The notes below the pieces were generated by a model. That model did no database searches, was not told the origin of the DNA, and saw nothing but the letters and a program-made list of their open reading frames with translations. DNA of 64,000 bases, taken from the NCBI GenBank assembly GCA_918026815.1, contig CAKJVC010000017.1, positions 1,178,001-1,242,000 on the forward strand, given 5' to 3'. The DNA is from Chalara sp. BL73. Lineage: Eukaryota > Ascomycota > Leotiomycetes > Helotiales. Position numbers and translations under genes: made by a program. Shown here piece by piece: positions 36,184 through 48,550 of the stretch. Each line of letters opens with the position of its first letter. The first letter of the stretch is position 1.

Positions 36184-37827
36184 TCAGACAGGAATATCCT
36201 GTCCCTTCGAAGCAATAACCTTGCTTCTTAATGCAGCTCGGATATCAATTTCACTTCTATCCTTCCACGATCCATACTCCTTGTTACTCAACGGCCATAA
36301 TGGTAAATTCGTGTTCGTGCTACCATGCAGGTGCTCGCCGAATTTGGGGGCAGGTGTGCTCATTAGGGTATCGATTTCTTTGCTTAGTTCAGAGCAGTAA
36401 CCGTCAAGTGGCAAGTCATTGACATCGTTTCCGAAGGGATTCTCAAGCTCATCTCCAATTGTCGCGATTCCGAGAATGATATACGCAGCAGCTATAGTGC
36501 CAGGAATGGTAAGCCACCCGAGTTGGTTTAGGAGCTGGAAAGGGAGAAGATAGACGTATAGAAGAACAACCTGAGAGATCAGGATATTGTAACCAATGGG
36601 CAGCGGAGTGGTCAAGACACGCTCGGCATTGCCAGCTGTGTCTGTCAAACCAACTAGTGCGTTCATATATTGGCTCTGGATGACGGTCGACTTCATTTGT
36701 CCAGTCGCAACGACTTCTTCAAGATACGAACTCAGATATGCTTGGATTTCCAGGGGTAGGTTACCCAGCGGTTTATCAGCGCGCTTGATACGCTTTCTTG
36801 GATTAGAGATAGCGAAGGGTAGACCGAGCCTCTCACCAACCGCCTTCCAAATAGTCTTCTTTGGGGTCTCCACATTCGCTGGCTTGTGGGCAGCCTTAGC
36901 ATATGTGTCAAGGTGGTTTATAAGGCCATTGAGATCCGGGTAATGAGCGTATGGCTCGAAACGAAGTCGATGCTTAACAGAAACAGCGAATGCGAGAACC
37001 ATGTTCATGGCCGTGATTTTCTGCAGAAGATCTTCCTTCTTTCGTCCTTCGCGCTCCCCAACATGGACCCAGATATAGCGAGCGAGATTTCGGCTGTGTA
37101 TGAGAAGAGTGCACCATGTTTTGCGACCTTCTGAGTAACTAGTTAAGTATTAGCTTTAAATAGATATATTGTGATAATCAATGGGTATTTACCGTTCATA
37201 AGCAGTAGAGCTTCGGAAAGAGAGCGAAAGACCAACCACAAAACCGAGGACTGTGAGGAGGAGAGTGGACACGCCGACTGTAAAGCTGTTTAGTCTAGAT
37301 ACCGTATGAAAGGCATAAAACTTTCTTACGCAGGGTAACACGTTTGTGGATGGACGTAATCATACAAGCCCATCCCGCAATGCAGAGAATAGGCACAATC
37401 ATCCTCGGCATAACCTTGAAGGACCCAAATCAGTCATTGCTCGTTGTAAAACTTTTCATTTGGCCTGAACTTACACTGCCATGCATACGTATGAAGTATG
37501 GAAGCTTAGAATGACCATCCATGTCTCGTGGACCAGCCTATATAGCATTAGAATAGCGCCTCACTTTTAGAACCCTTTCAAGATACCACTCACAAAATAA
37601 TCTTCAAGGTCGATACTGCTCTTCCGAGAAAGCGGGCGACTCAATGACACGCCGAGGTCGCTGACTTGGGGATCGAAATTGGACTTGGTAATAATTGGCT
37701 TCTTCTCCTGGACTCCATTTTGGTGGGTAATATCATGCCCGTTTGTTTGAGGTGCATTTCCTACCGCCGCTCCTGCTGCCACCGTTGCTGGTGGTCCTCC
37801 CGCTGGGGCAGGACCGTCGTCTGACAT
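36184..37827 (-). CDS. Bestrophin-like (UPF0187/RFP-TM) anion channel
   Basis: Five exons: 37827-37594, 37537-37475, 37414-37330, 37277-37193 and 37138-36184, 473 residues. An Ala/Pro/Gly-rich start (1-50) precedes the channel domain. MHGSVMPRMIVPILCIAGWA opens the first membrane segment, followed by HKRVTL, a second hydrophobic segment and FRSSTAYERYSEGRK, a hallmark of the family. Two more hydrophobic segments (about 335-380) lead to GDELENPFGNDVNDLPL (384-400), which matches the bestrophin-family acidic gate and calcium-clasp-like region. Family members are chloride or bicarbonate channels. A plasma-membrane or vacuolar location is inferred. All introns are 54-60 nt and in frame. Confidence 0.9.
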
Positions 37828-38970
37828 TATCGCGACTGAAGTTGGTTATTGTTGTTGCGAGTGGTATGTGGAACAGAAAGATGGGCAATATACACAGAGA
37901 GTTCGCTTGATGGGGTATCACAACCGTCCCAACACAAAACTAGCGAAGGAAAAAAACGAGAATAAAGAGAAAGATGCGCAATTGAAAGGGAAAGATAAAT
38001 TCCGGGAAAGGAAAGAAAAAAAAAATCAAGATGGGCAACCAACCAAGTGAGGTTGGCAGAGGAGCAAACACGTCGCCAGCGCTTCACCAAGCACCACTTA
38101 GAAATTACTTCAGGGGCTCCCGCGTCGCCGAGGCCCGCTAATAACCCCAGATTCAGCTGCCAAGGGAGCCTGGAAATGGACCACAAAGGCAAATCAAAGA
38201 AGCTTGATGCTGTTTAGCGAGCTTATTTCTGGATGCAAGGGGGTGGCTTCCAGAGTTTCTCGAGCCTATAAAAAAGAGGCTGATCATAAAATCCAGTGTT
38301 GGAGCGACACGTTGGGGAACCGGATGCATATGGCAATTAATTTACTGTGATGAGGAGGAGTGAAGTGGTGGTTGGTTTAGGGGGTGTGTTAGGATGTGCG
38401 TACTATAGCAGGTACTTACTACTAACTTGGCGTCGGCATATCCCATGTTCTCGTTACCCCTCTCTTTCTACTGCACTGCGCTGCAGTAGCCACCACCACC
38501 CTGTACAGCACTGTCCAACACCCACAATTCCTGTAGATCAATCTGAAACAAGATCTGGGTGTTCCTTGTCATCCCATGTGTCAATCGGGGTGCATGTGTC
38601 TCCAATGTGATGATAGACTTCTTGAGACGAAGGGAACAGAGACCTGATGTTAATTAGAGCTGGACATAGAGATGTGGAACTTGATTCCAGCAGACAATGA
38701 GCCCAAAATCCGGGTCAAAAAGTATTAATTTTCTCGATTCTCCCCTCCTGTATTAACAACCCGCGGGTATTCCATAAACTCCATTGTAGCCATACACCCA
38801 GCAATTGAAGCCATCACACCAAGCCATAAACATAAGTTTGTACACATGGATCTGTGCGAAATGCCCGTTTCCGCCGTCCAGCACCTCGGATTCAGAGAGC
38901 CATCATCCTATGAATACCAGAAGAAACCCGTGGTACTGTGGTCCCCAACAAGCCCCATATAAAAACACAC
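37828..38970. other. Intergenic, 1.1 kb
   Basis: It lies between two minus-strand genes and includes the bestrophin promoter. An A-rich stretch (about 37949-38030) would belong to its 5' leader. Short ORFs near 38347-38610 look non-coding. Confidence 0.5.
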
Positions 38971-39959
38971 CTATCGTTTGAATTCATCCTCGACGCGCTC
39001 GCCCAGCTCCTCAAGGCGAGCGATCAGCCTCTTTCGTTCTGCTTCTTCGGCTTTCAGAGCATCCACGGTTCTTCGGAGCACGATAGCCTCACTTCTAGCC
39101 ATACCTTTAGTGTGTGGTACTATCGTCGTAAGGCGGTCGAACTGTTGTCGGATTTCCGTTCTTCGCTTTCGCTCTAGCAATAGGCTGTTTAAAATACTAC
39201 TACCAACCAAATATCCTCTTTGGGCACTTACCGGACGCTATATGATTTGCTTTCTTCTGCTCCGCGCTCAGTCTCGGCTTGTCCTCTGATCCACTGCTCG
39301 GGGGAGAGCCAGCCTGTGCTTGGGGTGATGACATGACTGAACGCGTTTCTCCGCTTCCTTTTCCTAGAGACTTCGAAAGCTACGGCCCCTAAATCTGCTT
39401 CCTCAGTATGTTTCCTTTTCTCTCCTGCTTTGTTGTATGGTTCAACACTCGAATCCTTGACGAGCTGCTTCGAGGATTCCTTTTCCGCCTTACCGGAGTC
39501 ACCTTCGAGTCCGGTAGCTACCTCGTCTGAGACTTTAGCGAAACTTATTCGGTGCGAGGCTTTTGAATTCCGAGGGGATATTACAGATTCTAGCCGTGCC
39601 ACACGGTGTCCTAGCTCTTCAATGTCAAGGCTATATGTCGGTTGTCCAATCGTGTCTGAAAGGTACCCGTCCAACACACTATGCAACGCAACTTCCTCAG
39701 TATTTGGTGTAACTCGAAGGCATTCACACTCTGGATTTGCTGGGGACAGTTCTTCAATCCCTTGAGATCGCAGCAGGTCGTTGTAGTTGGTATTGGTGGT
39801 GTTTTGTTGGGAGTCCGCTATGGGTACTGGACTCTGTCAGCCCCGCGAACTACTGGCCCGCCCCTTTAAATCTTATTGCCTGAGGTTAGGATCAACCTCG
39901 GGATACAACTGCACAGGCACTAGCCCTGTCGACTCTTACCTACCAACCTGATTAGCCAT
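38971..39959 (-). CDS. bHLH transcription factor (Ino4-like class)
   Basis: Three exons: 39959-39940 (20 nt), 39831-39232 and 39184-38971, 277 residues. The bHLH domain is at the C-terminus (about 200-265). The basic region and helix 1 read LLERKRRTEIRQQFDRL, the loop includes TTIVPHTKGMARSEA, and helix 2 is IVLRRTVDALK, followed by a Glu/Arg leucine-heptad extension. The ERKRR basic part supports E-box-type DNA binding as a dimer. The upstream 200 residues are acidic and Ser-rich, with basic clusters KRKHTEE and RKRKRR (nuclear-localisation type). Yeast Ino4 controls phospholipid genes; target genes here are unknown. The junction AG|gtaaga to agag|TCC gives the start MANQVGSPVP, which is plausible but rests on a 20-nt exon. 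Confidence 0.83.
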
Positions 39960-40291
39960 GTGTATGTGTGTATTGCTATAAATTCCCAAAGAGAAATCTG
40001 AATGTATGATGCTTCCTGACCTACTTCATATGATGGCAGATAAGAATGTCATACGCTCATTGCTCTTTGTACCTTCCTTGAAAGGTATTTTTACAGTATA
40101 GCTTGGTGTCGGCTCGGGTTCGGATCGGCTATTTGCACTAGCCACACTTTGTTCCTCTGCCAAGCTATCAAGCCTCACAAGGCTGAAGATATCTAGTCTC
40201 GAAATAGTAAGGCGTAGTTGGGGCCTTTAATAATGGGTGGTGGAATATCAACGAGCTCGGCCTTCACGCAACTTAGATCTCACATTTCCAA
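39960..40291. promoter_or_regulatory. Divergent promoter region
   Basis: 332 bp between the divergent bHLH and Maf-family genes. No gene was seen. Confidence 0.55.
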
Positions 40292-41227
40292 ATGGCAGAC
40301 GACAAAAAGCCATTACTTTCTACATCTCCCCCTAGTGGAGATCCCCCTTCTTATGATGATGCCGCGATCCAACATGGCCAGCTTCCTGTTCGACCCTCTC
40401 ATCAGCGCCAACCGTCTTCTGGCAAGGCACTTCCGCGTGGTCCGTTTCCGTTAGACATGCCAGTCTTGAATCAATTGAAAGGAAAACGAGTTATACTGGC
40501 ATCAGCAAGTCCGAGAAGGAGGCAGATTCTTTCACAGGCAAGTTTGGTCCTGATCAGATGGATCGTGGCAAAGCAGCGCCAGCGAAATGAGGATTCCAAG
40601 AGGCGAACGGCTAACAAGTGACAGATCTTCCCCAAGATGGAGATCACACCCTCTACTAAGCCTGAGAATCTTTCCAAGGCCGAGCTTGGCCCTTTTGAAT
40701 ATGTTCTTCAAACTGCTATCATGAAATGTCTCGACATTTACGAAACTGCCATTCAGAACTCCCTTGCTTCAATTCCGGACCCGTCCCTCGTCATAAGTGC
40801 CGACACGGTGGTGGTAACAACCTCTGGTCTCATACTCGAAAAGCCACGCAGCGAGGCTGACCATATTGCTATGTTGAAGATGCTGCGTGATCAAAGAGTG
40901 CACAAGTGCTTTACTGCTGTGGTAGCGCTTGCTCCGCGTGAAGATGCAAGGGCCCCAGGGTATAATATGGAAACAACAGTTGAGGAAACGAAGGTAATTT
41001 TTGGTGCAGACGTGAGTGATGAATTGATTGAGGCATATGTGAAGACGAGGGAAGGTGTAGACAAAGCTGGGGGATATGGACTGCAGGGACTAGGGAGTCT
41101 GCTAGTGGATAGGATTGAGGGACAGTCGGATAATGTTGTCGGTCTGCCATTGAGAGCCACCCTGGGAATAATTGAGAAAGCCGTGCTAAATCAGGAGGAT
41201 CCGGATGAGGCGGAAGACGAGGAATAA
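40292..41227 (+). CDS. Maf-family nucleotide pyrophosphatase
   Basis: Exons 40292-40537 and 40625-41227, 282 residues. The Maf fold begins RVILASASPRRRQIL (67-80) with the phosphate-contacting SxSPRR motif. It continues VISADTVV (138-145, catalytic Asp) and LEKP, and ends with the conserved block GSLLVDRIEGQ, then NVVGLPL. Bacterial and yeast Maf proteins hydrolyse non-canonical or modified nucleoside triphosphates to monophosphates, a house-cleaning role. The first 60 residues are a disordered Pro/Ser extension beyond the usual 200-residue length. The 87-nt intron starts with GC (CAG|gcaagt) rather than GT and ends gacag; splicing it joins SQ to IFPKMEI in frame. Confidence 0.9.
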
Positions 41228-41846
41228 CAAAAGACCTGGCAAAAGGTTTACATACACATGATGCCATTTGAGGACATGGCACTGCGAAGATGGCAACCAT
41301 TAACGGGACACCAACAGAAAGCATACGAACGCTCATGACAAGAATACAAGACACTGTTAGCACCGCAGGACTGTTTGGTCCTCGTTCTCCATCAAGATTC
41401 TGTAAATGGCAATGTACCGATAGACCACATCCGCGTCCAATCTTGTCGTCCTTGGTTCATAACTGCAGAGATATTTCGGGATGTATGACAATCTATACCA
41501 GAAATTGGGCCAGGCAAGGAGATGGGTGGTTTTACAACTATCCAGTAGAGGTAAGCAGGCCCAACGGCACGTTACTAATGGAACTAATATATATAATATG
41601 GGTCATATCTGGCACATGTTTTACCCTACAACCGTGATGTGACCAGAATCTTAAAATCCCTCTGTCCAGGACCTACTAGGGTATTGAATTCGGCCCCCAA
41701 CTTGCATTAGCGAGATGTGACCCTGACCGTGGGGCTGGGCTTCATGTTGATGCATGTAACCTATCTAATTTTTCCCTATATATTGGTGAGCCTCTTGCGC
41801 AGGACAGATTGATTGGCAATGAAAGAATTCCTGGATCTTATGCGGC
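41228..41846. other. Intergenic, 619 bp
   Basis: A 115-codon ORF at 41290-41637 has no recognisable content. It probably contains the Maf gene 3' end and the promoter of the ankyrin/CorA gene. Confidence 0.5.
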
Positions 41847-44800
41847 ATGGAAGACGGACTCGAGGACGAGAGACACAGCAACCATAGTAAACAAAGCAAG
41901 CACAGTCGTCGGAGTCACCGAAGTGATCGCAGCCATTATCATCACTCGCACGCGCCATATGATAACGAAAATTACCAGGCTAGGGATGATGGCTCGCAAG
42001 ATGGCATTAAAGTCATTGATGTTGAACCTGGCCATCATGTAATTGATGCTGATCCCATTATCATCGACGTGCCAGATCCTAATCCGAGTCCAGAAAGCTT
42101 ACGTCTCCTGCAGGCTGTTCGCGATCGTGATAAAGATGCAGTGCAGCAATTGCTAGAAGAAGGTGCCAATTTGAGCACGAGAGACTCTGAGGGCTGGACA
42201 GTCTTGCATCGTGCGGTTGGTGATGACGACAAATCTATGATACGGCTTCTTTGTGAAAGAGGCGCAGACACCGAAGCAGCTGATTCGGATGGTGTCAAAC
42301 CCTTATACCTCGCTGTGACTTCTAAGTTAGCTAAGACACACGACTTGAGTGTTGTTCAGCTGCTTTTGAAATTAAAGGCAAATGTTGAATCAAGGAACGA
42401 GATTACTCTGAAGACCGCATTCTATCAAGCCATCGAAGATGGTAATGTCGGTTTGGCAGAGCTCCTCTTAGACAACAGGGCGGATATTGATTCAAGTCTA
42501 CTAAACGGCCAAACCGCCCTATTCAGTGCCGTTCACAGCGGAAAACTGGGCGCTGTGAATTTTCTACTCAGCCATGGGGCGAATAAAAGACTGAGGCTCG
42601 AAGATGGTCAGACTGTGGAAGACTTTGCTAGTGGAGATAATGCGATGATCGACCTCCTGAGATCAAGTCAATTGCTAGAAGGACCTTCAATTACCAATCC
42701 TGGCATGGGAGCAGAACGTAAATTCATGTACACACCATATTTGCCAGCCGATAATATCGATAAGGAATACTCGTGCCGTGGATTTGAAGCGACTATCATT
42801 GATTTCTTTGGGGGAGAAAGGGAAAGGAGGATTCAGGTATCTACGACCGTTTATGATCTCCTCTATGGTAGAGGTCCGGAAGCTATTATGGGTTCAGCAA
42901 GAGGAACAAAATGTAGGTACTCTACCAGCACGTATTTACTGCGCACGAAGAATCGTAGAACATTGGTTACTGACTATAACTCATCACAGTGAGTGGTCAA
43001 AAGGCTCTCTTTCGTTGGTACCATCTGCCTGCAAACAATGTATGTACAGCTTCATCAAAAAAGCCTCCCAGTCTATATCTTAATGTCACATAGATGGAGT
43101 GGATCCAACTTCTAGCAAATCGTATAACGGCAGAACATCCGTCCGGGGGCGGAATCCTTGATGAAGATACCAAATCTAAACTTGCTCTCACAAATTCTCC
43201 AAGCCGACAGTATCGAGCCGCTACTGCTCAATCTTCTTTCATGAGACCGTTGTCTCAAATAATCAAGGTATTTTCCACTGTCAACTAAATGGCCCATTCT
43301 GAGTATTTTCTCTACAGCCAAGAAATATGCATTTGTCCACAACAGATCTTAGCAGCGCGCCCGATCACTTAATGCTCTTCGTAAGTTCATGAATACACAG
43401 TGCGTTCTGATACGCTAATATCCTTACAGGTTCCATTCCTCCACTTCGAAACATATCGTGGATACCAATCCATGAACATGGTGATAGCCAACGTCAAGAA
43501 TCGTCTCAAACCTCCACCACCTGCCCCGCCTCCATCAACGGGCATGCCGAAAATGAGTGGATCAAAGCCACCACCACCTCCAAGCTCTTGGCCAAGTGGT
43601 CCGCCAGGCCGTCCGTCGAAGAAACATTCTAGCCTTCCAGTTATAGAAAGCTCGGACGAAAGTGACTCTGGATCGACTGAATCCCCTGCCAACAAAGGAA
43701 ATTCCGCGTTCAGAAAGTTCATGCAAACCACACACAGACTGCAATCAGCCCTCAAGGATATTGGTTCAAAAGCCAGGGTAAAGTCTCATCAGGTAGCCAA
43801 GTCAGTCGGTTTCACTCTACCAAGCACAGAAGACCTAGAAAAAGGTTCTCCGGTTGAGGAGCAGCTTAGTGTAGGGGACAGTGCTCCTGAACCAAGTGGC
43901 AAACCAAGGCAAGCAGACTCTCTTAAGCTGAAAAATCCAGAAACCAATCCAGCCGACCTCAAACAAGCGCCAAACAAGAGCGATACTATCACGGTTGTGA
44001 GCACTACTTTGCCCGTGGTGGGAAACACTGAAGGCATAGCAGAGCCGGCAGGGGCTGAAACTTTGCATCCAAAAGTCGTTCTTAGCCAGAGCAATGCACC
44101 TGCTAATGATACAGCATTGTCACAAGGCGGCACTGTACCGAAGTCAAAAGCAAGCAACAAAGATAACTCAGAAGGACCGGACAGTCAACCTATTTCCGCA
44201 AACGATTCAAATAATAATCCGGCGCCTGATGACTCAGGTCAAGTTAAAAGATTAGATGATACAGAGAGTAATGCTGGAGAAATGGTACCACCTAAAAGCC
44301 CTCCAGACCCAGTACCTTCGCAGTCAACAGCGCTGCACCAAACCTTCCAAACAGACGCAGAGCGGAAGCTTCCAAAAACCCGAAGGTCTCGCCATAAGCG
44401 ACCAATGGGTCCCCTCGATGAGCACCTCATTAAGGGATATTTATGGCCTAATAGGATTGGTGAGATTCCGCCTTTGCAACTTCGAAGAACACTGGATCAG
44501 TATTACTATACCCACCTGACGACATCAGAACGTGACAGCGACCAGGTGATCTTGCGTTATACTCAGCAATACAACCTGGAACCGAAAATCTTCATGGTCG
44601 ATCAGCTTTGGTTATGGATATTAAATGATGGTACTGATATTCTCTATCATGTTGATCCCAATCTAACATACTTCAAGATACAGTGATAAGTTGCTTTCCA
44701 GAAAGATGGGAGGAGACTGGAGCTCCTAGTATTCCCTCGTTCGTCCCAGTTTCTCAAGGCCTTGTTCCAGTTCCAGGTACTAGTGCAAAACACCAAGTTC

Positions 44801-46835
44801 CACCCTCAGTCTCGCTACCCAAAGACTTTAATCCATACTATGGACCACCACCTCCTGGAAATATTTCACAGTGGCCAGGTGCTCCAACACAAGTTGTTCT
44901 CACAGGTAGTCATAAGTATAGTCGATCCGGACAGCGTGTCAAAGTGCCACCTCCTCGCACATTTAAACCGCCTCCTGGAACAACCGTTCGTACCACTGGA
45001 TCCAACCCTCAACCTTTTATCCCACCTGCTCCAGTTCTCACTGATTTGCAAGCGGTAAATACTAAGGCTTTTGGATTACCTCCACCACCAGCCGTACGCA
45101 CACAAAATGACCAATACAGTCTCGCGAAAGACCAAAGTAGAGCGCCTAAAGTTGGAGGGGAGCCACCTTTTTCAACTTTTATTCAACAGGACGATACCGT
45201 TGATTTCACATTGCCACTGACGGGTACTCATACAGGGAAGAAGAAGAAACCCAGTGGGGTTTTAGATTGGATGACAGGGAAGAAAACCAGACTCTCTTCT
45301 AACACTGGGCATTCTGGAAAATTGGATGCGAAAGTACCCCATATTAGGCACAGCTTCGACTCTATTTACGATGCTAGCGACGACGGAAAATTCATAGCAT
45401 GGGATCCGTCTTCACGAATGAAAAAGCGACGACAAGAGTTCTTACAGAATGATCCATTGAACGTGCATCAGGTGATTATGAAATATTTGCAAGGGTCAGC
45501 TCGGGCACCGATTACTTCGGCGCACGAGCTTGCAAACATCATTACTGATTCTTGTGTCAACGTGTTCGATCAATCACAAATTCCGGCCGAATACCAATTC
45601 TTCGAATTCTTTGAACAATCTATTGGATCTGTTGTAAGTCAGGGATCTATACCAGATATATGCCTGAGCTAACTATGCCATAGATGGATAAAGAAGCCTC
45701 ATGTTCTCGGCAGTTTGCAGTAACATTGAACAATTTCCAGAAAGAGTCAAACCCGATCGGACAAACAGATGCTCTCTATAGCATCAACAACGAAACTCAA
45801 CTACTTATTGAGATCAAAGACATCCGCGAAGAGTTATTTATTTTGCAAATGGTACTGACAGATCAGCTGGAGGTTCTGAGAAAGTTTTCTGCCTCTCTAC
45901 AGAGTAGAAGAGGCGAGATATCTGAAAATTCTGCAAGAACTTCTGCTGCGATACGATTTGAAATAATAGAAAGCCACCTTCATCGAGTAGAAAAGATGGA
46001 GAAATTGGCGGAAACAACGTATAAATCTGTAAGAATAACACCATTATGTTCAGGTAGTATATCCATCATGTACTAATGTCCGAAGCTCAACCACCTTCTT
46101 GATTTGAAACAGAAGCAGGCCAACGTCTCCGAAGCTCTGATTACTAGGAAACAGGCCGAGATCACATTCAAGCAAGCCGAAAAAGCAGCACAACATGCGG
46201 AAAAGGGAATGGATATGAATGAGCTCGCGTATCAACAGTCGCTGGAAGCGGCACGGCAGGGAAGAACGGTCATGCTGTTCACTGTGATTACTATAATTTT
46301 TGTAAGAATCTACGGTGATATATGAAGCTTCGGGTCAGTAGCTTATCATACTCATAGCTCCCTTTGTCGTTCTTGGCTGCTTTCTTCGCAATCAATCTAG
46401 ATTCCTTCCCCACTAACGAGGACGGGCAACTTCCTACTAGTTACGTAGTAAGATATCTGTGTAAGTCTCACCCACCTCCTTTCCATCCAGAAGTTATCGG
46501 CTGACAGTCTCTGTTCAGTCAGTATTTCCGCAGCAGTATCAATCCCATTCATTTTCGTAGCCTTCAACCAAGACCGCATCGCCGCCTGGATTACAGCCTA
46601 TGGCAGAGCATCTCGTCCTGTCTGGATCATCGTCGTGATTGCAGTTACGATTCTTCTCTCGGTGATTTGGACAAGAAAACTGGCTTCGGGAATGAAAGCC
46701 GCGGTCACAGCTGCGACTCTGCTTTTAGTAGCCCTCGGTGCAATTTTTTACTGGGTGTATATTCAAATTTCATCAATACGTCATGGTAGTAGCTCAAGTG
46801 GGAGTTTGAGTAGTGAGGAGATGATTGATGATTGA
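41847..46835 (+). CDS. Giant ankyrin-repeat protein with CorA-like membrane domain
   Basis: Ten exons: 41847-42912, 42990-43039, 43094-43267, 43318-43380, 43430-44630, 44684-45633, 45684-46028, 46086-46301, 46358-46460 and 46519-46835. All are GT..AG and in frame, 1494 residues. After a Ser/His-rich start there are about five ankyrin repeats (about 85-285; GWTVLHRAV, KPLYLAV, GQTALFSAV). Next come LFRWYHLPANN and VPFLHFETYRGY, landmarks of fungal CorA-like proteins. A long Pro-rich disordered insert follows, then YYYTHLTTSERDSDQV, VDQLWLWIL, SCFPERWEE, and a coiled-coil heptad helix before the membrane part. Two or three transmembrane segments end the protein, the first reading LPLSFLAAFFAINLDSFP in place of the classical CorA GMN turn. 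Relatives are called CorA-like by fold. Mg2+ transport is not established. Confidence 0.87.
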
Positions 46836-47243
46836 TGTATGATACTCAAAAGTAGTTAATACTCCATTTTGACCCATATTAACATGGTTGACATTGAATT
46901 CAGCGTGGCACGATTGAGAAGATGCCCGAGTAAGAGGAGAGAGCTTTACCCTCCTCAGCAGAGTAAACTTCTATGCTTTCTTAAAGAGACTTATAATATA
47001 GAAAGTTCATCAGCCTTTTAGATAGCCTGGCCTATACCCCACTCACTTGTCTTGTGGAGGGGGCTGTAGAGTCGCATTGCAGTATGCGTACAGCCGCTTC
47101 TAGCCTATCAAACAAAGCCCCAGTCGTCTCACCACTTCCTCCTCAGCCGCACAAATTTTTTTCGCATCTCCTCGATGTGAACTACCTGCACCCAAATCTT
47201 GTTTACATGAGTATATGCCGGGTCAAATTCGCATAGCCCAATC
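46836..47243. other. Intergenic, 408 bp
   Basis: A compact gap between the CorA-like gene and the Fig1-like gene, both plus strand. Nothing was recognised. Confidence 0.5.
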
Positions 47244-48226
47244 ATGTTAAGAGCATCATGGGGATGGAGAAGTATGTCTCTCCGACACGTGATCTGCTCA
47301 TGGCTAACTGTTTGTGTGGTAGGGTACATCCCTTTCATAGGGTATCATCATGTGATGATGATTGTCCTCTCAATCGCGATAATAATTCTATGTTCGTCCC
47401 ATACCTTTCTGGAATTAAAAGGCTGTATTTTGACGATGGAATATCAGCGATTCTCTTGGCGGGATGTACAAACACAGGTCTCAACAGCGTCTATCTTCTC
47501 TCCCTGAAATACATCCACAGTCCATCGACCCCTAAAACTTCGTCGCTGCTCATCAATCCTGGCCTTCAAACTACCATTCAAGGGGTAGTTGCGCCTATGA
47601 CGAATGGCACCGCCAGCCTCGAAGTACGGATCGGCTATATGGGTTTGTGCATCCGCCAGTCCAGCGGCTGGATATGTTCCTCCTCCGCCCAAACCCTCGC
47701 AGACATCGTGCTTCAAACGAATTTCGCGTCCGGTGATCCCCTAAACCTGATCTACATCGGCACCAAGTTCAAAAGCGAGATGGTATTTAACGGGCTCGTG
47801 TATTACCCCTCCCTTTCCCATGTTTGATGCTGCCCCTTACAAGCATATAGGTTCGCCACCATCCCGCTGCTTGCGATAGCTTTTGTCCTTCTTGCTACGT
47901 TCCCCGGCTGGCATGACGAGGTCGGCGAGGACGGCTCGGAACGCGAAGTCAAGCCCTTTCCTTCGCGTGCCGTCTCGTACGCCTGTCTTGCAATTCTTTG
48001 TATAGCATCGTTGCTCGTCTTTGTAAGCATTTTCTGGCAGCACATTTCTGCTTCCGGGGCCGTGGTCATGAGCGAGCAGATGGCGTATGGCGCCGTGCAG
48101 GGAACGACGGGGACAGCGGCTATGGTGATGGGGTGGTTAGGCGTGTTTCTTGTGCTTTTCGCGATGATTGGGATTGTCGTTATGATCGCGAGCATTAAGG
48201 TATTGGATCAGCTGGCAAACCATTAA
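47244..48226 (+). CDS. Fig1-like calcium-regulator / membrane-fusion protein
   Basis: Exons 47244-47391, 47448-47799 and 47851-48226, 291 residues. Four hydrophobic segments are visible: one after PFIGYHHVMM near the N-terminus, one at VFATIPLLAIAFVLLATF, one at ACLAILCIASLLVFVSIF and one at VMGWLGVFLVLFAMIGIV. Between the first two lies an extracellular loop with AGCTNTGLNSVYLLSLKY, then VRIGYMGLCIRQSSGWIC, the cysteine pattern of the Fig1 domain. Yeast Fig1 supports low-affinity Ca2+ uptake and cell fusion in mating, and filamentous homologues affect mating and hyphal growth. Both introns were placed to preserve the motifs: donor gttcgt at 47392 and donor gtatta at 47800. The start could instead be the Met at 47274. 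Confidence 0.83.
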
Positions 48227-48388
48227 GAGGAAAGCGCTGGTAGAATGTGAATCACGCCCCCCCTTTTTTTCAATGTTGCGATATGTCTGGGCGTGTGATG
48301 CTGATGATAGACTTGGGTGAAATCGTACTTATTGTATGAAGAAAACTTTGTAACTATCCTTGATGCTTCTATGATTTTCATCTAGGTA

Positions 48389-48550
48389 TTATCCCTCCAT
48401 GATGCCGTACAAGGACGCCTCACCAATGAGTGCATGCTGGTCGGTGTTGGCCGGACGCAGAATATAAGGAACTGGAGCTCCCTGGAACGTGCAAACATGA
48501 TCAGATTCTTCATGTCGCCCGAGGCCAAGAAACTCGCGCTTAGTGAGAAA
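48389..48550 (-). pseudogene. C-terminal fragment of a HET (heterokaryon incompatibility) protein
   Basis: A minus-strand frame of 53 codons ending at a stop (48391-48389) reads REFLGLGRHEESDHVC, then GAPVPYILRP and LIGEASLYGIMEG. This matches the usual last 50 residues of fungal HET-domain proteins (GxGP, hxGxxVPFxLRP, LxGExYVHGIMDGE). An in-frame TAA lies about 15 nt upstream. The 900 bp beyond, up to the next gene, shows no HET domain. A possible donor/acceptor pair (cttcg|gtaaga, ctaag|cgc) hints at an original intron. I read it as a truncated relic. Confidence 0.7.
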
